A DNA stretch of 64,000 bases from Methanoculleus sp. Lineage in GTDB: Archaea > Halobacteriota > Methanomicrobia > Methanomicrobiales > Methanoculleaceae. The notes beneath the pieces were generated by a model that had not been told where the DNA came from, made no database searches, and was given only the letters and a program-made list of their open reading frames with translations. Both the position numbers and the translations under genes were made by a program. Where the stretch lies: NCBI GenBank assembly GCA_018433835.1, contig JAHDQM010000012.1, positions 1 through 64,000 on the forward strand, read 5' to 3'. Of the stretch, positions 43,423-53,050 are shown piece by piece. The first letter of the stretch is position 1. Every line of letters begins with the position of its first letter.

Positions 43423-44931
43423 TCAGAGCGCCCAGGCGGGAAGGCCGAGAGGAAGCCCGAGCGCCCAGAAGACAAGCGTGTAGAGGGTGATCATCCAGAG
43501 CACGACGCCGACGAGGTCGAGCGCCCAGCCGGACCGGAGAAGGTCCCTGGCATCGATGTAGCCGCTCCCGAAGGCGACGGCGTTCGGAGGGGTGGCGACC
43601 GGGAGCATGAATCCTATCGATGCACAGACCGCGGCGGTCATCATAAGGACGATCGGGTTGACCCCCATGCTGACGGCCGTGACCGCCATGATCGGCATCA
43701 GGATGGCGGCTATGGCGGTGTTCGAGGCGATCTCCCCCGCAAGTACGACCCCCAGCGCCACGATGAAGATCAGGAGGGCTATCGGGAGCCCGTGGATGAG
43801 GGTGAGGGACTCGACGATCGCCGCAGCAAGCCCGCTCTCGAGGAACCCGTTCGAGAGGGCGATGCCGCCGCCGAAGAGAAGGAGGATGCCCCAGGGGATC
43901 TTCACCGCCCATTCCCAGTCCATCGTGAAGATGCCCTCTTTCCGGTCGACCGGGAGGAGGAAGAGGAGGAGCGCCCCGAAGATCGCGATGGTGGAGTCTT
44001 TGATCCCGGGGAAGATCATATCCAGGCCCGGGATGACGAACCCGCCGATCTCCTTTGTCTGCTCGAATATCCAGGCGAGGGCGGTCAGGGTGAAGACAAG
44101 GAGCGTCCACCGCTCTCCCGTGGAGATCGGGCCGAGTTTGGCGAGCTCCTCCCGGATGATCCCCCGGGCGCTCGGGAGGGTCGCTCCCATATGGCGGTAA
44201 GGGACCTCGATGAGCCAGATCCAGGCAAAAAAGAGGAATATGGCGGCGAACGGGACGCCAAACTTCATCCAGGTGAAGAAGTCGATGGAGGGCGCTTCGG
44301 GAAAGATCGTCGCGAGCTGGGATATGAAGATCCCGTTCGGCGGCGTGCCGATGATCGTGGCGATCCCCCCGATGGTTGCGGCATAGGGGATGGAGATGAT
44401 CAGGCACCGGGCGAGCGCCTGCTCTTTTCCGTCGAGGTTCTCGAGCGCCCGGTCGGTCCCGGGCATGATCGTCAGGATGATCGCGACCGCGATCGGGATC
44501 ATCATCATCGCTGTCGCAGTGTTCGAGATCCACATCGAGAGGAACGCGGTCGCGACCATGAACCCGAGCACCAGGCGTCTGGGGCTCGTCCCGACGATCT
44601 GGATGATATGCAGGGCGATGCGCCGGTGCAGGCCCCACCGCTGCATCGACATCGCGATGATGAACCCGCCGAGGAAGAGGAAGATTACCTCGTTGCCGTA
44701 GGATTCCGCCACCTTCACCGGCGAGAGAACCCCGAGCAACGGGAAGAGAACCAGCGGAAGCAGGGCGGTCGCCTCAAGGGGAATGACGCCCGTGACCCAG
44801 AAGAGGACCATAAGAACGGTCACTGCCGCAACGGACTTCGCCTCGGGCGCAAGAAGGCCGGGGTCGACAGGGATCGCAAGGACCGCGAAGAAGACGAGGA
44901 GCGATACGATGATAACGGCGACCTTGTTCAT
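43423..44931 (-). CDS. DASS/SLC13 family sodium:anion symporter
   Basis: 502 aa with about 11-13 helices. Signature SNTATAMMMIPIAVAI is the first substrate/Na+ motif (SNT); the second repeat has EIASNTAIAAILMPI and the MLPVATPPNAVAFGSG block. Family members carry dicarboxylates, sulfate or phosphate with Na+. Nothing fixes the substrate; malate would fit the dehydrogenase at 33192 only loosely. ATG 44931 starts MNKVAVIIVSLL. Confidence 0.92.
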   Translation of the reverse strand: MNKVAVIIVSLLVFFAVLAIPVDPGLLAPEAKSVAAVTVLMVLFWVTGVIPLEATALLPLVLFPLLGVLSPVKVAESYGNEVIFLFLGGFIIAMSMQRWGLHRRIALHIIQIVGTSPRRLVLGFMVATAFLSMWISNTATAMMMIPIAVAIILTIMPGTDRALENLDGKEQALARCLIISIPYAATIGGIATIIGTPPNGIFISQLATIFPEAPSIDFFTWMKFGVPFAAIFLFFAWIWLIEVPYRHMGATLPSARGIIREELAKLGPISTGERWTLLVFTLTALAWIFEQTKEIGGFVIPGLDMIFPGIKDSTIAIFGALLLFLLPVDRKEGIFTMDWEWAVKIPWGILLLFGGGIALSNGFLESGLAAAIVESLTLIHGLPIALLIFIVALGVVLAGEIASNTAIAAILMPIMAVTAVSMGVNPIVLMMTAAVCASIGFMLPVATPPNAVAFGSGYIDARDLLRSGWALDLVGVVLWMITLYTLVFWALGLPLGLPAWAL

Positions 44932-45102
44932 CACCAGAAATTGGGGAAGAGATTATTTAAGCGTAAGGAATCGAATTTAACTCTATTCTCAGGCATATAA
45001 CAGAATCAAGGCATTATCAGCACCTATCTGCCGCGACGGGCCGATCCTGCCGCAGCCGGAGCAGGGCCGGGCGGAAAAGAAGCCGTCGCGCCATCGTACC
45101 AA

Positions 45103-45110
45103 CTTATATC
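45103..45110 (+). promoter_or_regulatory. TATA box of the DUF3821 surface protein gene
   Basis: CTTATATC is centred about 28 bases before ATG 45135, so transcription begins within a few bases of the ATG and the mRNA is probably leaderless. Confidence 0.55.
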
Positions 45111-45134
45111 AGCAGAATCAGCATATGTGGTGTC

Positions 45135-46142
45135 ATGACACCGGATTGGATCCGCAGGCGAGGCCTCCCGGTCCTCCTCGCCGTCTGTATGCTTGCCCTC
45201 TGCGTGGGGCAGGCCGGAGCCCGCGGCCCGACGATCAGCGACATCCAGCCCTACGATACGATCTTCGTCTACGAAGAGGGGCTCGACCTCTCGCAACTGC
45301 GCAACGCGACCACGGACAACCCCGTTACGGAACTCAGAAAGTACCAGAACGACAACCCTGATCGAGGGGTCGCGAGGAGCATCCCGGTCATCGACGACAC
45401 GAACTTCGAGGTGCTGGACATCCTCGTAGGCGAGGAGTACGGGACCTACTACGCCTTCAATCCCGAGGACGGCGAGACGGCGCTCATCCTTATCCGCGAG
45501 CCGGAGATCTTCCTCGACGTGGTGCTCGCGAATCCCTACCACAACGAACCCCTTGCTGGATACGCCGTCTCCCCGAACACCCGGATCGCGTTCCGGATAG
45601 CCTCCCCCGACGTGGGGGCATTCTACCGGGCGAACGGCGTCTACCCGGCGACGATCGATATCCTGCTCACCACGCCGGGCGGCGCGGAGACCACCGTCAT
45701 CAGCGGGATCAACCTTGCCGGGTTGAACGTCAGTTCGACCCGGTTCTACACCGACGACCCCGGCAGGCCGGGCGCGATCCCGCTCTCCGGCATCGGTGAG
45801 CCGGGGACTTATTCCGTCCGGGCCGTGTGGAGGACGCCGGCAGCGTTCGACGCCTCCGCTCCCGACTCCGAACCCGTGACGTTCACGGTCGCGAACCGTG
45901 TCGGGGTGGACACTACCGCGACCGCGACGGCCACGCCGACGGCAACCCCCACGCCGACGACCGCAGCCCCGACGACCCCGCCCACGACCGCACCGACGGC
46001 GACGGAGACGGAGACTGTCACGCCGGTCACAACCGCGACGACAATGCCGGCAACCCCCACGCCGACCGCGGCGCCGCTCCCGGTCGTTCTGGCTGTGGCG
46101 GCGCTCGGCTTCGCCTTCACGCTCATCGGCAGGCGCCGGTAA
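45135..46142 (+). CDS. DUF3821 surface/S-layer-associated protein
   Basis: 335 aa: signal peptide (to about residue 30, QAGARG), the DUF3821 domain (DIQPYDTIFVYEEGLDLSQL near residue 40), an Ig-like region, a long TATPTATPTPT stalk and a C-terminal helix LPVVLAVAALGFAFTLIG ending RRR. DUF3821 is typical of Methanomicrobiales cell-surface proteins. The same stalk and anchor design is at 41444. No archaeosortase is in the window. Confidence 0.88.
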   Translation: MTPDWIRRRGLPVLLAVCMLALCVGQAGARGPTISDIQPYDTIFVYEEGLDLSQLRNATTDNPVTELRKYQNDNPDRGVARSIPVIDDTNFEVLDILVGEEYGTYYAFNPEDGETALILIREPEIFLDVVLANPYHNEPLAGYAVSPNTRIAFRIASPDVGAFYRANGVYPATIDILLTTPGGAETTVISGINLAGLNVSSTRFYTDDPGRPGAIPLSGIGEPGTYSVRAVWRTPAAFDASAPDSEPVTFTVANRVGVDTTATATATPTATPTPTTAAPTTPPTTAPTATETETVTPVTTATTMPATPTPTAAPLPVVLAVAALGFAFTLIGRRR

Positions 46143-46148
46143 GAGAAG

Positions 46149-46460
46149 TCAGCAGAACCGACAGCCGCAACCGCCGGCCGCGTCCCGGACGCGGCGGAGG
46201 GCTGCCGCCGCCCACTTCGCGGCACCGGGGTCGGCGTCTTCGAGCGCCTGCATGAGTGCCGGGACCGCTCTCGCGTCCCCGATCATCCCGAGGGTGTAGG
46301 CCGCCCACATCCGGAGACGGGGGTCGGGGTCGCCGAGCACGGAAAGAAGGGCCGGGAGGGCGGCCGGGCCGATGGCGGCGAGGTCCGCCGCCGCCGCCAT
46401 CCGGTCGGCGCTCCCGCCGTCGCGCAGGATGCGGATCAGCCCTTCGATCCTGTCCGTCAC
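46149..46460 (-). CDS. HEAT-repeat protein with C-terminal Cys motif
   Basis: 103 aa: three HEAT helices pairs (LAAIGPAALPALLSVLGD, AAYTLGMIGDARAVPALMQAL) and a C-terminus CGCRFC, which could bind a metal. HEAT arrays bind protein partners. The start overlaps the stop of the STAS gene by 4 bases, so the STAS protein is a likely partner (inference). Confidence 0.82.
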   Translation of the reverse strand: MTDRIEGLIRILRDGGSADRMAAAADLAAIGPAALPALLSVLGDPDPRLRMWAAYTLGMIGDARAVPALMQALEDADPGAAKWAAAALRRVRDAAGGCGCRFC

Positions 46461-46822
46461 GGCGACTTATTCTCCTTCTTCTCCTCCGGGTCGTTCGAGG
46501 CAAGGATCTCGTCCAGGCCCACGTAGATCGGGAAGACCTCGTGGACGCCCGCGAGCAGGAAGACCCGGTAGACATCGGGCTGGAGCGAGCAGAGCGCCAT
46601 CTCTCCGTCCACCCGCCTCAGATCACGGAACTTACCAAGGAGCACCCGGAGACCGCTGCTGCTCATATAGGCTACCTTCTCCAGGTTCACGAGCACCCGT
46701 TTCCCGCCCCGGGCCAGCACCCCGGAGATCGCCGTATCCAGACGTTCCGCTGATTCCGCATCGATCCTGCCGTCAACCGATACGATCGCCGTATCGTCCC
46801 GTTCGCTGACCGTTACGTCCAT
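46457..46822 (-). CDS. STAS-domain anti-anti-sigma factor-like protein
   Basis: 121 aa. The motif VAYMSSSGLRVLLGKFRDL holds the Ser that antagonists of the SpoIIAA/RsbV type phosphorylate. Residues about 1-100 are the STAS fold and the tail is Lys/Glu-rich. It is 6 kb from the cognate-looking kinase and phosphatase genes at 53-55 kb and may be a second input. Confidence 0.88.
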   Translation of the reverse strand: MDVTVSERDDTAIVSVDGRIDAESAERLDTAISGVLARGGKRVLVNLEKVAYMSSSGLRVLLGKFRDLRRVDGEMALCSLQPDVYRVFLLAGVHEVFPIYVGLDEILASNDPEEKKENKSP

Positions 46823-46908
46823 GACTCTTCTATCGGTGCGGGAGGAGAAAAAAGCGCTTATTTCTCACCGGGGCTCATGCAACGCTTAACCTTTTGCAAA
46901 AAGAGGGG

Positions 46909-47859
46909 TCAGTGGGTCTGCCGGTAGTAGTCCCAGGCATCGACTACGGTAGCGTTTGCAAAGATGCAGACGCCGTACTCGCTGCCGTCGGGGTTTTTGC
47001 GGATCTCGTAGGTGTGGCCCTGCTCCGTGCACCAGACCGCGGCCGGGTTCGCGATGCCGGCGTCTCCGCCGCACCGGGCGCAGGCCCACGGGACATCGAT
47101 GATCTCGACCGGCGTCCCCCACATCTGGATGGTCGCGGCATCAAGGGCAAGCTCCCCGACGAAGGTAAGACGCATCCCGTCGACGCGGTAGGTCTCGTTC
47201 AGGTTGAGTGGGAGGTAGCGTTCGCCGTCATCGGCGACGATACCGTAGAACCCGCCTTCAAGGTCGATGTAGGTGACCGTGCCGGTCTTCGCGACGAAGG
47301 TCGTGTTCCCCGCCGTATCGATGGCGATGACCTCCACCGGGACGCCCCACTGCTGGATGGTCACGGTATTCTCCTGCACCTCGGCAACAAACGTCACGTT
47401 CGTGCCTTCGACCAGAGAGGTCTCGTTCATGTTGAGCGGGAGGTAGCGTTCGCCGTCATCGGCGACGAGGCCGTAAAACCCGCCTTCAAGGTCGACGTAG
47501 GTGACCGTGGCGTTCCCGGAAACGAGACGGACGCCGTCGGTCCGCTCGATCGACCGGATCTCGGCCGGGGTACCCCACATATGGATCCCCACACCGTCCT
47601 CCTCCACGTCGGCGCTGAAGAGCACCCGGAGGCCGTCCTGCCGGTACTCCGCCGGGAGGTCGGCGGGGAGGTAGCGTCTCCCGTCGTCGGCGACGATACC
47701 GTAGAACCCGCCCTCGAGATCGACGAAAGTGATCGTGCCGTTCCCCGAGATGCGGTCGGCCGTTGTGTCCCCGCCACCGGAAGCCATGCACCCGCAGGCG
47801 ACGACGGCCCCGAAGAGGACAAGGACGACGACCAGATAGTTCGGATAGGATCCTGTCAT
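46909..47859 (-). CDS. Lipoprotein with three tandem OB-like repeats and a DUF333 domain
   Basis: 316 aa: lipobox VACGC (about residue 24), then three copies of a roughly 75-residue unit sharing VDLEGGFYGIVADDGxRYLPL (starts near 42, 117 and 193), then a C-terminal DUF333 domain (NPAAVWCTEQGHTYEIRK ... GVCIFANATVVDAWDYY). DUF333 is short, Cys-paired and usually exported. The repeats resemble YobA-like OB-folds. Function unknown. Confidence 0.85.
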   Translation of the reverse strand: MTGSYPNYLVVVLVLFGAVVACGCMASGGGDTTADRISGNGTITFVDLEGGFYGIVADDGRRYLPADLPAEYRQDGLRVLFSADVEEDGVGIHMWGTPAEIRSIERTDGVRLVSGNATVTYVDLEGGFYGLVADDGERYLPLNMNETSLVEGTNVTFVAEVQENTVTIQQWGVPVEVIAIDTAGNTTFVAKTGTVTYIDLEGGFYGIVADDGERYLPLNLNETYRVDGMRLTFVGELALDAATIQMWGTPVEIIDVPWACARCGGDAGIANPAAVWCTEQGHTYEIRKNPDGSEYGVCIFANATVVDAWDYYRQTH

Positions 47860-47973
47860 AAGGCATCAACGGGGATACATACTCCCGCCGGAGGTAAGTA
47901 GATTGCCTTAACTACGAAGGGATTCGGACCTATCCGTTCAGGGGAGGCCGTATCTCGGCCGGAAAAAAGGGTA

Positions 47974-49797
47974 TTACCGTCCCCCGACGCCGCCGCCGCC
48001 GAAGCCGCCACCGCCTCCGAACGACCCGCCGCCCCCGAATCCTCCTTTGCCGCCGCTGGACGGCGGGGAGTAGAGGACGATCGGGGCAAAGATCACCGGC
48101 ATCCTCGAGTAGAGCGGCACCCCGACGTCCGGGAGGCTGATATTCAGGTTCTTCATCGCCTGCTCGACCTTATCGCCGAGGCCGAGCGCTGTCCCGTAGA
48201 CCAGCCATTCTCCCCAGATCGAGAGGTCCGCGGGGGAGTACTGCCGGATCAGGGCGAGGTCCGAGAGGAAGTAGGCGAACGCATCCCACTCGAGTTTCTC
48301 CCGGTAGTGGTCCCCCTTCCAGAACCCAAAGAGCGTCGAGGGGAAAAGGGCCGCAACCCCGACCTGGACCGCGACGATGAACGAGAGGACGCCTGCCGGG
48401 ATCAGAAGGTAGGCCGCACCCGGCGCGAGAATGAACGCGAGAATCGCAAGCCCACAGGGGATGGCGCCGAGGAAGATGAGCGGGAGGATCATCGTCCGGC
48501 CGTCCCTGACATACCGCCGGGAAAGCGTGGTGTCCACGTCCCGGGTCAGGGCGGCAAGCGACTGCTGGTACTGCAGGATCCGGTGCTGGTAGCCGGGGCT
48601 CCGCCGGGCGGTCTGGGCGAACTTCTCAAGCTCGGCGGTGTCCACGACATGGTCGTCGGCGACGTTTGCAAGGAAGGTGAGCACCCGCTGCTCGTAGGGA
48701 TCGGACGACTCCCCCGAGACGATCCGGACCGTGACCCCGTCGCCGTCCGGTTTCTCGGCCACCACGATCTTTTTCTGCCGATGCAGATCGAGGACCGTCG
48801 CGTAGAACCCGTTATTGTCGAACTCGCGTGCGTCGCCCTTGAAGAGGAGGTTCACCTGCCAGGGTTTGAGCGCGGTATTCGGCGTGAAACTCAGGTACTC
48901 CGGCACCGTGAACGGTTTCTCCCTGCCGTAGCGGAGGTAAACACCGAGGAGAATGAACGGCATCGCGAGGACGAGGACGGTCGCAAGACCGTAAAGGATG
49001 CTTGCCGCCGCATAAAGGAGCGGGGGCCACCGGTTGGCGTCGGCCGCCTGCTGCCGCACGTCCGGGACGAACTCGGGGAAGCCGTCGATCCCTTCCATGA
49101 ACGCCGTTTCAAGGATCATCTCGACGTTCAGCGCGTCGTCCTGGGGGGCGCTCCCCGTGATGACGACGGCCTCCGCCGTCCGTTCGACCTCGAGGGTCGG
49201 GGGATGCGTGTAGACCTCTTCGATAACATCTGCGAACGGCAGGGTGATCCGGAGGTCCCGGTAGGGGACGTGCTCGTCCACGAGTCTCAAGTTCAGGTGC
49301 GCCCACTGACTGTCGTACTCGATCGGCGGCCTGACCCGGTAGCGGTACTCCACCGTGTAGGTGCCCGGGGCGAAGTAGCCGGGGTTGTAGAGGCCCACCT
49401 CGCTGTCGAACGCAAGGCTCCGTATCGTCGCGAGGTCGGTGGAGGTCGCGGTCCCGGCGGCCGTCCTCACCTCGCCCCAGTCGTCCTTGACGTAGCCGAT
49501 GGTCCCTGGCGGAGCGGTCATTCCCAGGAACTCGATATGCGGCCGGTCGATGGCAGCGAAGGTGAGCGGCGCGTCCCAGTAGCGAAAGAGCATCCTGTAC
49601 TCCCCCGCCGACCTGACGTCGTAGGTGTAGAGCTCGATCAGGGTCCCGTTCTCGTAGAAGACGGCATCGTACTGTTCTATATCCAGGCTTCCCCGGAAGA
49701 GGGCGGGGAGCGCGTTCGCTCCGGCGACCGCCAGCACCCCGACGAGCAGGGTGATGGCAACGAGGATGAGGATCTGCTGCCGTTCAGTCACGCGCAT
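47974..49797 (-). CDS. DUF2207 membrane protein
   Basis: 607 aa: an N-terminal helix, a large extracytoplasmic beta domain (about 35-240), helices near 265-295 and again near 430-475, and a Gly-rich tail (GGFGGGGSFGGGG) as in the family. DUF2207 partners LemA in many genomes, and the LemA gene is directly upstream, 6 bases away. Role uncertain; envelope stress is often suggested. Confidence 0.88.
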   Translation of the reverse strand: MRVTERQQILILVAITLLVGVLAVAGANALPALFRGSLDIEQYDAVFYENGTLIELYTYDVRSAGEYRMLFRYWDAPLTFAAIDRPHIEFLGMTAPPGTIGYVKDDWGEVRTAAGTATSTDLATIRSLAFDSEVGLYNPGYFAPGTYTVEYRYRVRPPIEYDSQWAHLNLRLVDEHVPYRDLRITLPFADVIEEVYTHPPTLEVERTAEAVVITGSAPQDDALNVEMILETAFMEGIDGFPEFVPDVRQQAADANRWPPLLYAAASILYGLATVLVLAMPFILLGVYLRYGREKPFTVPEYLSFTPNTALKPWQVNLLFKGDAREFDNNGFYATVLDLHRQKKIVVAEKPDGDGVTVRIVSGESSDPYEQRVLTFLANVADDHVVDTAELEKFAQTARRSPGYQHRILQYQQSLAALTRDVDTTLSRRYVRDGRTMILPLIFLGAIPCGLAILAFILAPGAAYLLIPAGVLSFIVAVQVGVAALFPSTLFGFWKGDHYREKLEWDAFAYFLSDLALIRQYSPADLSIWGEWLVYGTALGLGDKVEQAMKNLNISLPDVGVPLYSRMPVIFAPIVLYSPPSSGGKGGFGGGGSFGGGGGFGGGGVGGR

Positions 49798-49803
49798 GGT
49801 CTA

Positions 49804-50379
49804 TCAGAACGCTATCGTCGGAACCCGCTCGATCTCCTCGCCGAACTCCAGGTAATCCAGCTTCTTAAAGCCCATGACGCCGGCAATCAGGTTCGAGGGG
49901 ACCGTATCGGTCATGGTGTTGTACTGCTGGGCGATGTTGTTGTAGGTGTAGCGGTGCCGGGCGATCTCGTCCTCGACACCCTGGACCGCACTCATCAGGT
50001 TTTGCACCGTCTGCGAGGTCTTGAGGTCGGGGTAGTTCTCCGCGACGGCGAGCAGCCGCCCGAGGACCGACCGGGACTCACGTTCGAGTTCGTTCAGGTC
50101 GCCCGGACCGGCGCTGCCGATGCGGGAGCGCATCGCGGTCACCTCGGTCAGGGTCTCCTTCTCGAAGGCCGCGTAGCTCTTCACCGCGCCGAGAAGCTGC
50201 TCGATCATATCCAGCCGCTTCTTCATCGCGACCTTCACCTGCCCGACCGTCGCTTCGGCGGAGTTTTTGAGGGAGAAGAACCGGTTGTAAATACTTATGC
50301 CGGCCGCGGCGACGCCGATGACGATCAGCACCACGACGGCGATAAGGACAAGGGAGATGATATCCACCAACGCTGTCAC
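49804..50379 (-). CDS. LemA family protein
   Basis: 191 aa: one N-terminal helix, then a helical domain with YNRFFSLKNSAEATVGQVKVAMKKRLDMI in outline, AVAENYPDLKTSQT, and RHRYTYNNIAQQYNTMT. This is the LemA fold. The final residues end in AF. Upstream of DUF2207 on the same strand; the pair is probably one transcript. Confidence 0.92.
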   Translation of the reverse strand: MTALVDIISLVLIAVVVLIVIGVAAAGISIYNRFFSLKNSAEATVGQVKVAMKKRLDMIEQLLGAVKSYAAFEKETLTEVTAMRSRIGSAGPGDLNELERESRSVLGRLLAVAENYPDLKTSQTVQNLMSAVQGVEDEIARHRYTYNNIAQQYNTMTDTVPSNLIAGVMGFKKLDYLEFGEEIERVPTIAF

Positions 50380-50501
50380 CAGTACTCTATGTGCCCCGCG
50401 GCGTATTTAAGGGATGACCCCCGAAACCGCAGGAAGGGGGAGGAAAGCGGGGGTACGGTCGGATCTCCCCCGATTCCCGGTATCGCCGAGATCCGGGCCG
50501 G

Positions 50502-52178
50502 CTACCCCTCGATCTCCTCGCCGGAACTCACCATCGCCACGACGTTGCCGTCTGCGTCGCGCAGGAGGGCGTTGTGCCAGAGTATCGCCCGCTCCCGGCC
50601 GTCCCGGGTGACGACCGGGCTCTCCTCGAAGGGAGGCGGCTCGATCCGGCCGGCCACCAGGCGGTGAAAATTCTGCGCGAGACGGTCGCGCAGGCGCTCC
50701 GGGACGACAGTCGTAAACCAATTCTTCCCGGCGAGGTCTCCCTCGGCATACCCGAGAATCTCGCTCCCTTTCCGGTTGACGAGGTCGATGGTGCCGTCCG
50801 CCCCGATCACCGCGATCATCACGCCGGCAGCCTCCAGGTAGCCCTGCACCCGGTCGCGCTCGGCGATCAGGAGATCCTCGGCGGCGGCGCGGTCGGTGAC
50901 GTCCTCGGCGATCCCGAGCATGTACTTCAGCATGCCCCGGGAGTTGAAGACCGGGATCTTCTTCATGGAGATGATCCGCCCGCTCGCGAGGTGGGCCTTC
51001 TCCTCAAGGGCAACCGTTCGCTCCAGGAGCTCCCGGTCGCCGTCGGCAAAGAATGCCGCCATTTCCGGCGGGAAAAGATCCGTGGCCCGCTTTCCCGCCA
51101 TCTCCTCCTGCGTCATCTCGAGGAACGTCTCGGCGGCCTTATTCGAGAAGACGAACGTGTTCCCCTCCACCTCCCGGACGAAGACCATGCTCGGGATGTT
51201 GTTGACCACCGAGTAGAGGAACGACTTCCACTGGGTCACCCGTTTTGCGGCCCGCGCCCGTTCGGTGACGTCGCGACAGACCATCCGGTAGCCGGTGAAG
51301 TCGCCGATCATGTCGTAAACCGGCGTCCCGCTCACCTCGAGGATGACGGGGCTCCCGTCCCTATGAAGCATCGTCCACTCAAAGAGGACTCCTGATCTCG
51401 GGTCGGCGAAGAGCCCGGCAAACTGCTCTCTGACCCGGTCCTGCACCTCCGGGGGCATGAAGTCGCAGGGCGTCTTTTGCAGCATCTCTTCGGGCGTGTA
51501 GCCGAAAATTTCCTGGCTTTTTGGGCTGACATAGGTGAACGTGCAGGCCTCGTCGACGTTCAGGATCAGGTCGCTGATGTTCTCGACGAGGCTCCTAAAC
51601 AGCAGCTCGCTCTCGCGCAGGGCCTCCTCCGCCCGTCGCTCCTCGGTGATGTTCTCGAGGATGATGGTGACGCCCGGCGCCCCGTCGTTGAAGACGGTGG
51701 GAAGGAACTTGATCCGGAAGAAGAGCTCCTCGTCGCGCCGCAGGAACCGGAGTTCTTCCGTGACCTCACGGCCGTTCAAGGCGTCGTTGATCCGGCCCCG
51801 TATCAGCGGGTGGTCGAACGCGGCGAGCGGCGACGTCTCGATACTTTTCCCGATGATATCGTCTCTCTCTCGCCCCGAAAACGTGCAGACTGCATCGTTT
51901 GCCTGGACGATCCGGCGGTCGCGGTCGAGCACCAGCACGAGATCCGACGAGAAATTGAGCATGGCGGCGATCGGAACCCTTTGCGAGAGGTAGAAGACCT
52001 TGGCTTTTCCGTAGGTCTCCATCTCAACCTGGCCCGATACAAGGAGGACGTCGAGGTACCGGGAAACAGTGTTCCGGTTGATTCCGACGGCAGCAGCAAG
52101 ATCGGAGACCGACATGCCCCGAGGGTGCTCTTTCAAGGCGCCAAGCAGAAGAGAGAGTGCGTCGGTAGTGAGATCCAT
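50502..52178 (-). CDS. Helix-turn-helix protein with four PAS domains
   Basis: 558 aa. An N-terminal winged helix (MSVSDLAAAVGINRNTVSRYLDVL) is followed by four PAS domains (starting about residues 75, 190, 320, 440), each with a PAC end such as VTIILENITEERRAEEAL. No kinase or other output domain, so the HTH is the likely output, a PAS-sensor regulator as seen in many methanogens. ATG 52178 (MDLTTDALS) is used; GTG 52196 is possible. Confidence 0.85.
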   Translation of the reverse strand: MDLTTDALSLLLGALKEHPRGMSVSDLAAAVGINRNTVSRYLDVLLVSGQVEMETYGKAKVFYLSQRVPIAAMLNFSSDLVLVLDRDRRIVQANDAVCTFSGRERDDIIGKSIETSPLAAFDHPLIRGRINDALNGREVTEELRFLRRDEELFFRIKFLPTVFNDGAPGVTIILENITEERRAEEALRESELLFRSLVENISDLILNVDEACTFTYVSPKSQEIFGYTPEEMLQKTPCDFMPPEVQDRVREQFAGLFADPRSGVLFEWTMLHRDGSPVILEVSGTPVYDMIGDFTGYRMVCRDVTERARAAKRVTQWKSFLYSVVNNIPSMVFVREVEGNTFVFSNKAAETFLEMTQEEMAGKRATDLFPPEMAAFFADGDRELLERTVALEEKAHLASGRIISMKKIPVFNSRGMLKYMLGIAEDVTDRAAAEDLLIAERDRVQGYLEAAGVMIAVIGADGTIDLVNRKGSEILGYAEGDLAGKNWFTTVVPERLRDRLAQNFHRLVAGRIEPPPFEESPVVTRDGRERAILWHNALLRDADGNVVAMVSSGEEIEG

Positions 52179-52346
52179 GTGCAAACAGAGTTTCACGCCA
52201 GGGGATATAGGGTTTTGCAGTGTCGCGTGCTATGATGCCGCACCTAACGCCACACCACAATGCTTTGCGTTGACCAAAAACAATATAAACAAAACCGATC
52301 AATTTGTGATCCCCAGAGTCGGGAGACGGGGAATCTCTCCGACAAC

Positions 52347-52374
52347 CCGGGCCACACAGGCACATGTGGCCCGG
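52347..52374. repeat. Perfect 10-bp hairpin in the PAS / STAS intergenic region
   Basis: CCGGGCCACA pairs exactly with TGTGGCCCGG across an 8-base loop. It lies in the 487-bp gap 52179-52665 between divergent regulators, downstream of a TATA-like AATATAAAC (about 52279). The gap holds no protein-like frame and could encode a small RNA or structured leader. Confidence 0.5.
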
Positions 52375-52665
52375 ACCGGCAGAAGAACGGCTGGGATCGG
52401 TGAACGGAACATTCACCACGCTGATTGCGTCAACGTCACGGTGCACCGGAAAACCCCGGTACACCCGGGCACACCTCTCTAAACACTCATACCGGCACGG
52501 TGGATGGGAGCCCGGGCGGGCGGCACAACCGCCCCGGAATCGCCCTCAGACACCGCATGGTTATCACACACCCGACAATACACCCTCTTTTTTTGCTTTC
52601 TCTGCAAGAGACGTCCACGGATCAGAAAGCAACATCTATCTTTCATCAGAGCAAAAATTCGTTCA

Positions 52666-53022
52666 ATGAGCGGGCACGTTGAGATCACCGGGAGAAGGGC
52701 GGGCACCGTCGATATCATTGCGGTAAAAGGAAGACTTGATGCCGGCTCTTCGGAGAAGGCAGAAGAGCTGATCAACCGGGTGCTCGATGACGGGGGGAGA
52801 AGCCTCCTCGTCAACCTCTGCGACCTCGACTACATCAGCAGCTCCGGCCTCCGGGTGCTGCTTGCCGCGCTGAAGCGGCTGAAGAAGGACGGCGGGACGC
52901 TCCGGATAGCCTGTGCACAACCGCAGATCCTCGAGGTCTTCACCATGGCAGGGTTTCACCGGATCTTCTCCCTTTCCCCCGACGAAGCGGCGGCGCTTGC
53001 CGGGTTCACGGCGGGCCCCTGA
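52666..53022 (+). CDS. STAS anti-anti-sigma factor-like protein
   Basis: 118 aa: LDYISSSGLRVLLAALKRLK holds the phosphorylatable Ser, closely like the protein at 46457. It opens a three-gene set with a SpoIIE-type phosphatase and an RsbW-type kinase. In bacteria, the dephosphorylated STAS protein binds the kinase and frees its client. Confidence 0.9.
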   Translation: MSGHVEITGRRAGTVDIIAVKGRLDAGSSEKAEELINRVLDDGGRSLLVNLCDLDYISSSGLRVLLAALKRLKKDGGTLRIACAQPQILEVFTMAGFHRIFSLSPDEAAALAGFTAGP

Positions 53023-53050
53023 GCGGCATCCCGGGATGGTGTAGACCGGT

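Noticed and set aside
42067..45000. A 977-codon plus-strand open frame
   Set aside because: It runs antisense to the F390 synthetase and DASS genes. It is a GC-rich shadow, Asp/Arg/Glu-rich with no family motif.
48307..50667. A 786-codon plus-strand open frame
   Set aside because: Antisense to DUF2207, LemA and part of the PAS gene, with low-complexity charged composition.
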